From the NCBI GenBank assembly GCA_046318595.1, contig JBKCTV010000057.1, positions 1 through 18,747 of the forward strand: 18,747 nt of DNA, given 5' to 3'. The notes under the pieces are model-generated. The model ran no database searches, was not told the DNA's origin, and saw nothing but the letters and a program-made list of their open reading frames with translations. Source of the stretch: DAITMV01 sp046318595. Its GTDB lineage: Bacteria; Pseudomonadota; Gammaproteobacteria; Burkholderiales; Burkholderiaceae_B. Below are positions 7,072 through 13,947 of the stretch, piece by piece (position 1 is the stretch's first letter; each line of letters begins with the position of its first letter). The position numbers and the translations under genes are program-made.

Positions 7072-9549
7072 ATGCCCAATACGAGCGATGTACTAAGCGG
7101 CCTAAGCAGCACTGAGGCGCAACAGCGTCTTCAAACCGAAGGATGGAACGACCTGCCTTCCGCCAAGCCGCGTTCGCTATTTGCCATGGCCTGGGCTGTA
7201 TTGCGCGAGCCGATGTTCATTTTGCTGATTGCCTGCGGCAGTATTTACCTGCTATTGGGCAGCAACCAGGATGCCTATATTCTGCTTGGCTCGGTTGCCA
7301 TCATCATGGGTATGAGCTTTGCGCAAGAGCGCAAGAGCGAACGGGCGCTGGAGGCCTTGCGCGACCTGTCCAGTCCGCGAGCGCTGGTGTTGCGCGACGG
7401 CGAACAAAAACGTATTCCGGGACGCGATGTCGTGCGAGGCGACATCATTTTTCTGGCCGAAGGCGACCGCATACCGGCTGACGCGGTGCTGTTCGTAAGC
7501 CAGAACATGACGATTGATGAATCCTTGCTGAGCGGTGAATCGGTACCGGTAAGGAAACGAGAGAAAGCCGATGCAACGATTGAAATGGCGCCGCCCGGCG
7601 GCGACGATAATCCCTTCGTATATTCCGGTTCACTGGTCGTACAGGGAAAGGGTAAAGCGCTTGTGCTGGCGACCGGCGAAAAAACTGCGCTGGGGCGCAT
7701 CGGCAAGGCGCTGTTCACGCTGGAAGTCGAGCCCAGTCACTTGCAGCAGGAGACTGCGCACGCTGTCAAAATAGTGGCACTGTCCAGCATCGTTCTCGTG
7801 ATCCTGCTGACGGTCTGGTATGGCATCACGCGCGGCGACTGGCTCAACGGTATTCTTGCTGGCCTGACGATGGCGATGTCGTTACTGCCCGCAGAATTAC
7901 CGCTGATCTTGACCATCTTTCTTGGCCTTGGTGCGTGGCGGATCGCCAAGAAGCAGGTGCTGACGCGCCGTATTTCCGCAATCGAGATGCTCGGCGCGGC
8001 GACGGTTCTGTGTGTCGACAAGACGGGCACCCTGACGCAAAACCGCATGGCGGTCGCGCAGATCATCGTCGATGACGAGGTGCATGCATTCCAGGATGCG
8101 GCTGCTTCGATGCCCGAGAACTTTCCAGAGGCATTCCACGAAATGCTGGAATTTGCAATGCTGTCCAGCCACCGGGATCCGTTTGATCCAATGGAGAAAG
8201 CAATTCAGCAGACCGGGCATGCCGCACTTGCCGGCACCGAGCATATCCACGACACCTGGACGCTGGTTGAAGAGTATCCGCTTTCGCCAGAACTACTGGC
8301 GATGTCCCGTGTCTGGCAATCGCCCGACCGTGTCGATTACGTGATTGCCGCCAAGGGCGCGCCGGAAGCAATCTTCGATTTATGCCATCTGGACAGCGAG
8401 CAGACACAAAGCATCGGCGTGCAAGTGAATCGGGTGGCAGAACAAGGGCTACGGGTGCTGGCAGTTGCCAAGGCATCATTCCAGCAACATGACTTACCGG
8501 CGATCCAGCATGATTTCGATTTTCGCTTCGTCGGTCTGATTGCTCTGGCCGACCCCTTGCGTCCAACCGCCCGTCCGGCAATCACGGAATGTCTTGCTGC
8601 CGGCATCCGCGTCATCATGATTACCGGCGATTATCCGGCGACCGCACTGAGCATTGCGGCTCAAAGTGGGCTGGATTCCAGCGGCGGGGTGATTACGGGT
8701 GCGGATCTGGATACGATGGACGACGCACAACTACAGCGACGACTGGGACAAGTCAATGTTTTTTGCCGCGTGCAGCCCGAGCAGAAACTGCGGCTGGTAA
8801 CAGCATTGAAGAGCGCCGGTGAAATCGTTGCGATGACTGGCGATGGCGTCAACGACGCACCGGCGCTGAAAGCCGCGCATATTGGCATTGCGATGGGCGG
8901 TCGCGGCACCGATGTAGCGCGCGAATCGGCTGCGCTGGTTTTGCTGGATGACGATTTCAGCTCGATCGTGGCTGCGGTTAGGCTAGGCCGTCGCATCGTC
9001 GATAATATCCGCAAGGCAGTGGTGTTCGTCGTCGCCGCACACATCCCGATTGCCGGCATGTCGATGCTACCAGTAATGATGGGATGGCCGCTCATCTTGC
9101 TGCCGGTGCATATTGTGTTCTTTGAGTTAATGATTGATCCGACCTGCTCGATCGTATTTGAAGCGGAGCCGGAAGAATCCGATGTAATGCGCAGACCGCC
9201 ACGCCCAGCGGACGCAAAAATATTGGACCGGAAGCTGTTGATGCGGGGCCTGCAACAAGGGGTAGGATTGTTCGCCGTATTGCTCGCGGTCTATCTGGCA
9301 GCGCAACGGTCTGGGCTCGAGAATGAACAAGCCAGAGCGCTGACTTTTAGCGCCATGATTATCGGGGACATCTGGCTGATTTTCATTAATCGTTCCTGGT
9401 CACTGCCTTTACTCAGCTCGGTGAGACTGCCCAATGCGGCCTTGTGGTGGGTTGTGGCATGCGGGCTAACAATGCTGGGCCTAGCGCTGTTTTTGCCATT
9501 CATGAACACATTGTTCCACTTCGGGAGGCCGCCGATCGGCCAACTCTAG
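7072..9549 (+). CDS. Cation-transporting P-type ATPase (P2-like, PAELP subtype)
   Basis: The 825-aa protein is a complete P-type ATPase of the inner membrane. It has an N-terminal cation-ATPase domain and two early membrane hairpins (about 35-75 and 230-295). The actuator loop carries SGES at 154-157, and the phosphorylation motif DKTGTLT has Asp316. The hinge TGDGVNDAP has Asp591 and Asp595. Four or more C-terminal membrane segments lie between about 645 and 820. In M4 the motif is PAELP (273-277) instead of the PEGLP of Ca2+ pumps, and the CPC of heavy-metal pumps is absent, so the ion cannot be named. There is a ribosome site AAGGGA before ATG 7072. The gene is divergent from the BON gene across the phaC scrap. 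In related bacteria this subtype accompanies stress genes, so ion homeostasis under stress is an inference. Confidence 0.93.
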   Translation: MPNTSDVLSGLSSTEAQQRLQTEGWNDLPSAKPRSLFAMAWAVLREPMFILLIACGSIYLLLGSNQDAYILLGSVAIIMGMSFAQERKSERALEALRDLSSPRALVLRDGEQKRIPGRDVVRGDIIFLAEGDRIPADAVLFVSQNMTIDESLLSGESVPVRKREKADATIEMAPPGGDDNPFVYSGSLVVQGKGKALVLATGEKTALGRIGKALFTLEVEPSHLQQETAHAVKIVALSSIVLVILLTVWYGITRGDWLNGILAGLTMAMSLLPAELPLILTIFLGLGAWRIAKKQVLTRRISAIEMLGAATVLCVDKTGTLTQNRMAVAQIIVDDEVHAFQDAAASMPENFPEAFHEMLEFAMLSSHRDPFDPMEKAIQQTGHAALAGTEHIHDTWTLVEEYPLSPELLAMSRVWQSPDRVDYVIAAKGAPEAIFDLCHLDSEQTQSIGVQVNRVAEQGLRVLAVAKASFQQHDLPAIQHDFDFRFVGLIALADPLRPTARPAITECLAAGIRVIMITGDYPATALSIAAQSGLDSSGGVITGADLDTMDDAQLQRRLGQVNVFCRVQPEQKLRLVTALKSAGEIVAMTGDGVNDAPALKAAHIGIAMGGRGTDVARESAALVLLDDDFSSIVAAVRLGRRIVDNIRKAVVFVVAAHIPIAGMSMLPVMMGWPLILLPVHIVFFELMIDPTCSIVFEAEPEESDVMRRPPRPADAKILDRKLLMRGLQQGVGLFAVLLAVYLAAQRSGLENEQARALTFSAMIIGDIWLIFINRSWSLPLLSSVRLPNAALWWVVACGLTMLGLALFLPFMNTLFHFGRPPIGQL

Positions 9550-9560
9550 GGAGAAAATTC

Positions 9561-9719
9561 ATGAGATGGTTTGGCTATCAAATGCCGCCGCATTGCTGCG
9601 ACCAAATGATGCTTCGACCATTGTCTACGCCAAACGCATCCGTGCGTCGTCTCGGTTATCTGCGAGACCAAACCAATTCAAATCTGCCCCGGGGCCGCGC
9701 CGCAAATTTTTTGAACTAA
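9561..9719 (+). CDS. Possible small ORF of 52 aa, unknown
   Basis: An ATG at 9561 follows a good ribosome site (AGGGAGA, eight bases upstream) eleven bases after the ATPase stop. The product begins MRWFGYQMPPHCCDQMM, has paired cysteines and a basic C-terminal half, and matches no family I know. It may be co-translated with the ATPase, or the ribosome site may be coincidental. There is no other candidate gene between 9550 and 9783. Confidence 0.22.
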   Translation: MRWFGYQMPPHCCDQMMLRPLSTPNASVRRLGYLRDQTNSNLPRGRAANFLN

Positions 9720-9783
9720 TTTTACGCATTTGCCACAGATAAGAAGATAACAACAATTTTCTTAACTAAATTAGTGAGGCAAC

Positions 9784-10191
9784 ATGCACACGGATTCGTT
9801 CATGGTTTTGCTCGACCGCCTGCCGGTTTTCGATTTCCGCAGCACCGCGACACCCAATGCGTTTCACTTCCAAAACTGGCTGGTGCATTTCGATGCGGGG
9901 CAGGAAGGTAATCTGAGCTGGCTGGATATTTCACTCGGTATTCTACCCTGGACCGGAGACACCGATCCGAACACTTTATATGCTTTACTGATCAGCAATA
10001 CAGAAATGGCGCGTGCGCATGCCATGCCGCGGTGGTTCGCGCTGGACACCGAGCACCAATACGTCATGCTCAAGCAGCGTTTTTATGGCGACCATTTCGA
10101 GCCACTGGACATCATCGATATGTTGAAAAGCCTGATCGCCGTACAAGCGGAAGTGCGGGAAGAAATCGAAGCGTGGCAAATCGCTCATTGA
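9784..10191 (+). CDS. Putative type III secretion chaperone (CesT-like)
   Basis: The 135-aa protein is acidic (about 19 Asp/Glu against 8 Lys/Arg) and has the class I secretion-chaperone layout. It has an N-terminal helix, then beta-strands (FQNWLVHFDA, SWLDISLGILPW), the helix TLYALLISNTEM (about 64-75), and a short MPRWFALDTEHQYVMLKQRF strand pair (81-100). A long C-terminal helix follows (109-133). The pattern LY-x-x-L-x-x-N, then F-x-L-D, then V-x-L-x-Q-R, then a helix is typical of CesT/SicP-type chaperones. A GAGG ribosome site precedes the ATG. The gene lies 54 bp upstream of an A-rich coiled-coil gene that may be its cargo. Family membership rests on pattern, not on an invariant motif, and no other secretion-apparatus gene is in the window. 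Confidence 0.55.
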   Translation: MHTDSFMVLLDRLPVFDFRSTATPNAFHFQNWLVHFDAGQEGNLSWLDISLGILPWTGDTDPNTLYALLISNTEMARAHAMPRWFALDTEHQYVMLKQRFYGDHFEPLDIIDMLKSLIAVQAEVREEIEAWQIAH

Positions 10192-10245
10192 TTCGATAGC
10201 GTCCAATCGGTTACATAAATTTTTTAAATTTTTTAAAGGTATAAA

Positions 10246-10947
10246 ATGTTCGGAACTTCCAATAACCTTAGCCGACTAACATCAGCCCGCAGCGTCAACC
10301 AAGGTGGGCTTTCTCAACAAAGCCCGCATTCCGATCTAAAATCCCGACTTAGTACGCTTTTTTCGAAAGCAAAAAAATTATTTTTCGCAGAAAAAACTCC
10401 CGTGTTAGATTCAAAATTAATGAAAAAAGTAGAGGAGCTAAAAGACATTTTAGCTAAAAGGAATGAAAGCAAGGCGAAATTCGATAAAGCCCCGGGGAAT
10501 ACCGCAACAAATAAACAAAAAAAAGAACTACAAGACACCTACAGTGGTCTTTGTGAAAAATACCAATCAACTAAAGATGAAATAAGGCAAGCGCTAACTT
10601 CAGAAACGCCAAACGAACAAGAACAGAAACTGCAAAAAGAAATTGACAGACTGAAAAATGAAATTAAAGAAAGCAACGACAAAACATTGCCTTTGCTACA
10701 AACCGAGAGATCCCTAGAAAATAAAAACAAACCTTCGGAGTTTGTAAAACTGCCGAAAGAAAAACAAAGTGAAGTTCGTGGCAAACTTGCAGAAACCAAA
10801 GCGGAATATAACGAATTAAAAACTAAAATCAAGAACACTGAAGAAGAAATAACCGGCCTCGAGACAAAACTTGAAAAAGAGTCTCAAAAGAGGCTCACCA
10901 TATTTTTGAGAGAACACAAAGTCACAACAAGAAAATGGTGGTCCTGA
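10246..10947 (+). CDS. A-rich gene for a Lys/Glu-rich coiled-coil protein, candidate type III effector
   Basis: The 233-aa product has no recognised domain. Residues 1-30 are rich in Ser, Asn, Gln and Gly and poor in acidic residues, as in type III secretion signals. About 35-50 are basic and hydrophobic (LSTLFSKAKKLFFAEK), and 55-225 form long heptad-like Lys/Glu coiled coils broken by short Pro-containing linkers. There is no signal peptide or membrane segment. A ribosome site AAAGG lies six bases before ATG 10246. The gene is strikingly A-rich compared with all its neighbours, which suggests foreign origin. The last few residues (RKWWS) come from sequence of different composition, so the natural C-terminus may be lost. 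The effector role is inferred from the chaperone-like gene upstream. Confidence 0.6.
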   Translation: MFGTSNNLSRLTSARSVNQGGLSQQSPHSDLKSRLSTLFSKAKKLFFAEKTPVLDSKLMKKVEELKDILAKRNESKAKFDKAPGNTATNKQKKELQDTYSGLCEKYQSTKDEIRQALTSETPNEQEQKLQKEIDRLKNEIKESNDKTLPLLQTERSLENKNKPSEFVKLPKEKQSEVRGKLAETKAEYNELKTKIKNTEEEITGLETKLEKESQKRLTIFLREHKVTTRKWWS

Positions 10948-11042
10948 TAAGCGCCGAGGATGGTGCCAACCGGCTGGTTGTCGCCTTCTACATTTTCTTC
11001 TTTGGCGAAAAATTGCGATCAACTCGCAAGCTGGCGATGTGA
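10935..11042 (+). pseudogene. Short orphan coding scrap after the coiled-coil gene
   Basis: In the +2 frame relative to the coiled-coil gene, an ATG at 10935 opens 35 codons to TGA at 11040-11042. The product has a central GANRLVVAFYIFFFGEKLRS segment. The layout (a strand with VVAFY-I-F-GE) resembles part of a larger folded protein rather than random DNA, faintly like the EpsI domain of exosortases, but the match is too short to name. The remainder of 11043-11259 holds nothing I can identify. Confidence 0.25.
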
Positions 11043-11259
11043 TTTCTGGTTCCGAGGGCGCACGCAAGGTACGCTAGAGCCGTCCGGGAACAGGTAAATC
11101 TGGCGGTGCACGCGTGAAAGCAAGGCTATCACTCATCCCACCGGTCCAATTTCCTGGGGCCACCTCTAAAAACGCGGCGCAGCAAAGCCATTCACAGATA
11201 AGCCCATCGCCAAAAAAAGGTCGGGCGTTTGCCATGCCTAGGGCGGCTGATTGGGGACA

Positions 11260-11277
11260 TTTTCGCGGGCGCGAAAA
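11260..11277. repeat. Left inverted repeat of the ParE-type module (perfect palindrome)
   Basis: TTTTCGCGGGCGCGAAAA is itself a perfect 8-bp stem around GG. Its reverse complement recurs at 12158-12174, on the other side of the toxin-antitoxin pair, with 17 identical bases. Confidence 0.7.
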
Positions 11278-11296
11278 TCTCTAAATCAAATTAGAT

Positions 11297-11325
11297 TTGC
11301 ACAATTCCTACAATCTGTGCACAAT
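11297..11325 (+). promoter_or_regulatory. Promoter of the ParE-type toxin-antitoxin operon
   Basis: TTGCAC (11297-11302) and CACAAT (11320-11325) have a 17-base spacer. The heptamer GCACAAT is repeated within it. Just upstream, AAATC and GATTT form a small inverted repeat that could be part of an operator. The promoter overlaps the longest possible reading frame of the antitoxin, which argues for the later start at 11363. Confidence 0.5.
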
Positions 11326-11362
11326 ACACCTTAAGAATATCATCGCAGTGGAAGAAATGCTC

Positions 11363-11836
11363 ATGCAGAGTATGACTATCGAACAGCTACGTGTGGCGAG
11401 CAACGCCGGCGGCATATCGGGTGTAACACTCAAAGGAAAGGGCGGTGCGTTTTTTGTACAGATTGACACCTGTAATGGCACTGCTGCTTTGCTGGCAAAA
11501 GCCCGCAGCAGCGAGCCGCGTCGATTTGGTAATCCTATTTCGGCTTTGAATGTGCTACGCGATGTTGGTATTACCATCGGTCAGTTTGACGCCAGTGAAT
11601 GGAACCCAGCAGAAAAAGAGGAATTATCAGGCAATCGAGGCCGAGCCGACGCTATGCGCAGTGCGCATCAAGCCGCTGCCTATTCGACGTGGCTTGCTGC
11701 GGAGATTCAGGCTGCGGTCGATGACCCACGGGCTAATTTTTCCCATGACGAGGTTATGGCTGAATTGGAAGCCGATATTACAGATCTGGAAAATCAACAT
11801 AAGCAGATGAATATGGCGCGCACAGTGACCGATTGA
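11363..11836 (+). CDS. Antitoxin of a ParE-type toxin, two-part
   Basis: This 157-aa protein lies three bases upstream of a ParE-family toxin and is its likely antitoxin. Residues about 1-90 (LRVASNAGGISGVTLKGKGG, then FFVQIDT and RRFGNPISALNVLRDVGITI) form a compact domain known to me from plasmid-stabilisation loci in beta-proteobacteria but of unknown fold. The C-terminal part (WLAAEIQAAVDDPRANFSHD, then EVMAELE) is the toxin-neutralising type of tail seen in ParD-like proteins. The start at 11363 is chosen because GGAAG lies eight bases upstream. ATG 11357 would sit on top of that site. It is far longer than typical ParD antitoxins (about 80 aa). The N-terminal domain may replace the usual ribbon-helix-helix DNA-binding domain. 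Confidence 0.72.
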   Translation: MQSMTIEQLRVASNAGGISGVTLKGKGGAFFVQIDTCNGTAALLAKARSSEPRRFGNPISALNVLRDVGITIGQFDASEWNPAEKEELSGNRGRADAMRSAHQAAAYSTWLAAEIQAAVDDPRANFSHDEVMAELEADITDLENQHKQMNMARTVTD

Positions 11837-11839
11837 TGT

Positions 11840-12142
11840 ATGACAAAGCTTGTTTACAAAATTGAATGGCAACCGCGGGCTCGCGAAGATTTACGCACGA
11901 TTGTTCGATACATTGGCAAAGATAGCCCGACTATAGCGCGTAGTTTCGCTCAGCAACTACAATCTAAAACGTTGCCGCTAACGCGGCACCCAGAGCTTGG
12001 TCGGATCGGGCGCCCCGGATTGCCGAACTATGTACGAGAACTTGTCGTCCACCAAAACCACCTTGTTTTTTATCGTGTACTGCACGATTTGCATACTGTA
12101 GAAATTTTACGAGTCAAACACATGGCTCAGCAGACTCCTTAA
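11840..12142 (+). CDS. ParE/RelE-superfamily toxin
   Basis: The 100-aa protein has the ParE fold signature. An N-terminal strand YKIEWQPRAREDLRTIVRYI is at about 6-25, then the helix PTIARSFAQQLQSKTLPLTR. PELGRIGRPGLPNYVRELVV is at about 52-71, and the terminal strands YRVLHDLHTVEILRVKH at about 78-94. ParE toxins poison DNA gyrase while RelE relatives cut mRNA on the ribosome. The R-E-L-V and I-L-R-V-K-H segments favour the ParE branch. It begins three bases after the antitoxin stop, so the pair is one operon. Length is normal and no damage is seen. It converges on the PemK/MazF-like gene, with the right-hand palindromic repeat between them. Confidence 0.88.
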   Translation: MTKLVYKIEWQPRAREDLRTIVRYIGKDSPTIARSFAQQLQSKTLPLTRHPELGRIGRPGLPNYVRELVVHQNHLVFYRVLHDLHTVEILRVKHMAQQTP

Positions 12143-12157
12143 GATTCCGTGTGAACG

Positions 12158-12174
12158 TTTTCGCGCCCGCGAAA
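12158..12174. repeat. Right inverted repeat of the ParE-type module
   Basis: TTTTCGCGCCCGCGAAA is the reverse complement of the left copy at 11260-11277 over 17 bases. It also forms a strong hairpin between two convergent toxin genes, so it could double as a bidirectional terminator. Confidence 0.7.
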
Positions 12175-12189
12175 CCCAGAAGCGCGGTG

Positions 12190-12594
12190 CTATTTTCGGG
12201 TGGCTGCAAAAGCAGCAGCAGCGATCCGGACCATGCTCGGGTGCAAGATTCCCAACTTGGGAATCTGCCCATGCTGAGCATGGGGCGGTACCGAAAAATA
12301 GTCGTCGTTGTACGGAAGCTCGAGCATCTTGCTCAGATCAAACTTGGTGTCATAGCTCAGACCCGCACTTGCGTAAGCGGCGGGATGTTCATTCTTGGTG
12401 ATTCGGAATTCGCCGCTGTAGAGCCGATCCGTCTTTTGACTCGTTCCGTACGCCACGCTCACGAAAACCCTGCCCTCATTGTCTTCCTTGGTCAAAGTGA
12501 TCAGGCCGGGACGTGGTTTTGGCTTTGGATGCACATTGTCTGGAAAGTGGCACCAGGCGATATCGCCTGCGGTGGGTTCTGGCCACCACCGCAT
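12190..12594 (-). CDS. PemK/MazF-like toxin
   Basis: The 134-aa protein resembles a beta-proteobacterial PemK/MazF-type group, whose members cut RNA. The opening MRWWPEPTAGDIAWCHFPDN gives the family's G-D-I-x-W strand, followed by KPKPRPGLITL (the R-P-x-L/V strand). VFVSVAYGTSQKTDRLYSGE, GLSYDTKFDLSKMLELPYND and GQIPKLGILHP are conserved blocks of this subgroup as I know it. The ATG at 12594 shares one base with the antitoxin stop, and a TTG one codon earlier is possible. It ends near the right palindromic repeat and is convergent with the ParE-type toxin. Catalysis has not been shown for this subgroup to my knowledge, so the RNase role is by family. Confidence 0.75.
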   Translation of the reverse strand: MRWWPEPTAGDIAWCHFPDNVHPKPKPRPGLITLTKEDNEGRVFVSVAYGTSQKTDRLYSGEFRITKNEHPAAYASAGLSYDTKFDLSKMLELPYNDDYFSVPPHAQHGQIPKLGILHPSMVRIAAAAFAATRK

Positions 12595-12875
12595 CAAGTG
12601 CTTTCCATTTCAAAGAGGCTGCTGCGCACCTGAGCGCTTTTTGCCTTGGGCGCTGATTTTTTGATTTGGCGGAGTTGGGCTTTGGTCAGCGCGCCATCGT
12701 CCGCTTCGTATTGAGGCAGGACTTTGGTGGCGAGTTCATGCAGTGCCAGATGAATCACTTGTGTTTCATCCACGCCCAGCACTTCGGCCAAGCGCTTAGC
12801 AGTGGCGCGCGTCACACCAGTTGCACTGTCCTGCGAGCGGTAACGAAAAGCAATTTGAGCCGTAGCGGCTGTCAT
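12594..12875 (-). CDS. Antitoxin partner of the PemK/MazF-like toxin
   Basis: The 93-aa protein starts with MTAATAQIAFRYRSQDSATG, a strand-type N-terminus, and continues with the helix-rich VTRATAKRLAEVLGVDETQV segment and LALHELATKVLPQYEADDG, like a ribbon-helix-helix DNA-binding antitoxin. The C-terminal third is Lys/Ser-rich and would bind the toxin. ATG 12875 is preceded by an excellent AGGAG eight bases upstream, better than the longer frame starting at 12902. The stop and the toxin start share one base. A promoter and palindromic operator lie immediately upstream, consistent with autoregulation. Confidence 0.75.
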   Translation of the reverse strand: MTAATAQIAFRYRSQDSATGVTRATAKRLAEVLGVDETQVIHLALHELATKVLPQYEADDGALTKAQLRQIKKSAPKAKSAQVRSSLFEMEST

Positions 12876-12892
12876 GATGTTTTCTCCTATTT

Positions 12893-12930
12893 GATATCTC
12901 AAAGATATCTCACAGAACCGTATCTGTCAA
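12893..12930 (-). promoter_or_regulatory. Promoter and overlapping operator of the PemK/MazF-like module
   Basis: Reading the minus strand, TTGACA (12930-12925) and TATCTT (12907-12902) are 17 bases apart, an almost perfect sigma-70 promoter. The -10 box lies inside a 17-bp inverted repeat, GATATCT (12893-12899), CAA, AGATATC (12903-12909). This is the arrangement expected when the antitoxin or the complex represses its own operon. Confidence 0.75.
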
Positions 12931-12944
12931 CTGCTTACTGAACT

Positions 12945-13222
12945 TGCTTTTCGCATCCTACTAAGTCGCGTTGCGCGCGAAAAGGCATTGCCCTTTGAAC
13001 CCCTGGTGCCAAATGCAACCACCATTGAAGCGATCAAAGATGCGCGCCGTAACAATCTGGAAACTGTGACGCTTGACGAAATACAAGCGGTGCTTGATGC
13101 GGACAATTAAACACTCTAACCAGTTCAAACGAGAGATACCTATGTCCGCGCTCGCATCGACAGAAGTACCAAGAAGCGCGCCGCTAATGCGCTCGCGGCA
13201 ATGGGGTTGTCCATCTCTGATG
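12945..13222 (+). pseudogene. Chimeric scrap of two dinJ-yafQ modules
   Basis: Bases 12945-13134 match 15864-16053 without gaps (offset 2919, about six mismatches). They cover the second half of the dinJ-2 antitoxin and the first codons of yafQ-2. Directly abutting, 13135-13222 match 15214-15301 (offset 2079), which is the N-terminal third of the dinJ-1 antitoxin. The result has no usable gene: a headless antitoxin, the opening MRTIKHSNQFKRE of a toxin, then an out-of-frame antitoxin start. The filler 13223-13298 contains no identifiable gene. Confidence 0.85.
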
Positions 13223-13298
13223 GGCAAAAAGTGCTCGATTATGAGGGGCGCAGGTCAGGCAGCATCAACATGCTGTGGCTAAGCTGGAGATAGTATGG

Positions 13299-13313
13299 TA
13301 AGGTAATACCTTA
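13299..13313. promoter_or_regulatory. Palindromic operator upstream of the CopG-ParE module
   Basis: TAAGGTAATACCTTA is a perfect 15-base palindrome, 25 bases before the antitoxin ATG. It is a likely binding site for the ribbon-helix-helix antitoxin. Confidence 0.6.
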
Positions 13314-13337
13314 AACTACTCTTAAGGGATAAGTCAC

Positions 13338-13628
13338 ATGACCGCTGCCGCTGTTCGCCCTGTGGCGATCAAGATCGACGAAGACATCAAAGCCCGAGTG
13401 AAGCGCCTGGCGGATGCGCGTCAGCGTACGTCACATTGGCTGATGCGCGAGGCGATTACGCAGTACGTCGATAGAGAAGAGAAGCGAGAGGCGTTCCGCC
13501 AAGATACTCTCAAAGCTTGGGAAGAATTTCGTGAAAACGGATTGCATGCGGCCGCCGATGAGGCAGATGCCTGGATGGCTCAGCTCGAACAAGGCAATGA
13601 CGTTGAGCCGCCCGAATGTCACGCCTGA
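13338..13628 (+). CDS. CopG/ParD-like ribbon-helix-helix antitoxin
   Basis: The 96-aa protein has the ribbon-helix-helix pattern at its N-terminus: a strand RPVAIKIDED (about 7-16), then the helix IKARVKRLADARQ, then TSHWLMREAITQYVDREEKR (about 31-50). The C-terminal half (FREDTLKAWEEF-like, with an acidic end) would wrap the toxin. AAGGGA lies upstream of ATG 13338, beyond the palindromic operator. The stop overlaps the toxin start by 13 bases. This is an intact antitoxin of the kind that represses its own promoter through the palindrome at 13299-13313. Confidence 0.88.
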   Translation: MTAAAVRPVAIKIDEDIKARVKRLADARQRTSHWLMREAITQYVDREEKREAFRQDTLKAWEEFRENGLHAAADEADAWMAQLEQGNDVEPPECHA

Positions 13629-13906
13629 TTTGGTCTCCGGCAGCGCTGCTGGATGTCAAGCGGCTCTATGACTTTCTCAAGCCCAAGGACCTTGACGCTG
13701 CAAAACGCGCCGTGAAGGCTATTCGCCAAGCTGTCAAAGTGCTGGAGAAACAGTCGGGCGTGGGGCGCCCCGTTGAAGACATGGAAGATGAATTCCGTGA
13801 CTGGATCATCGATTTTGGCGACAGCGGCTATCTGGTTCGTTACCGGGTTGGTCAGCGCTTCGTCACGGTATTGGCAGTGCGCCATCAGAAAGAGGTGGGG
13901 TTTTGA
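13616..13906 (+). CDS. ParE/RelE-family toxin
   Basis: The 96-aa protein carries the plasmid-stabilisation (ParE/RelE) layout. It has IWSPAALLDVKRLYDFLKPK (about 5-24), the helix AAKRAVKAIRQAVKVLEKQ, the loop GVGRPVEDMEDEFRDWIIDF (about 48-67) and the terminal strands YLVRYRVGQRFVTVLAVRHQ (about 72-91). It starts inside the antitoxin gene and no defect is seen. The target (gyrase for ParE) is inferred from the family. It is a different subfamily from the toxin at 11840, so the two modules are not a simple duplication. Confidence 0.88.
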   Translation: MSRLIWSPAALLDVKRLYDFLKPKDLDAAKRAVKAIRQAVKVLEKQSGVGRPVEDMEDEFRDWIIDFGDSGYLVRYRVGQRFVTVLAVRHQKEVGF

Positions 13907-13947
13907 TTGGGGCAGTCACCCGAATCTTTCCTCATTGATACCCAGCA

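Noticed and set aside
11297..11362. Longer antitoxin start at 11297.
   Set aside because: The start codon lies within the -35 box of a good promoter and has no ribosome site; 11363 has one at the right distance.
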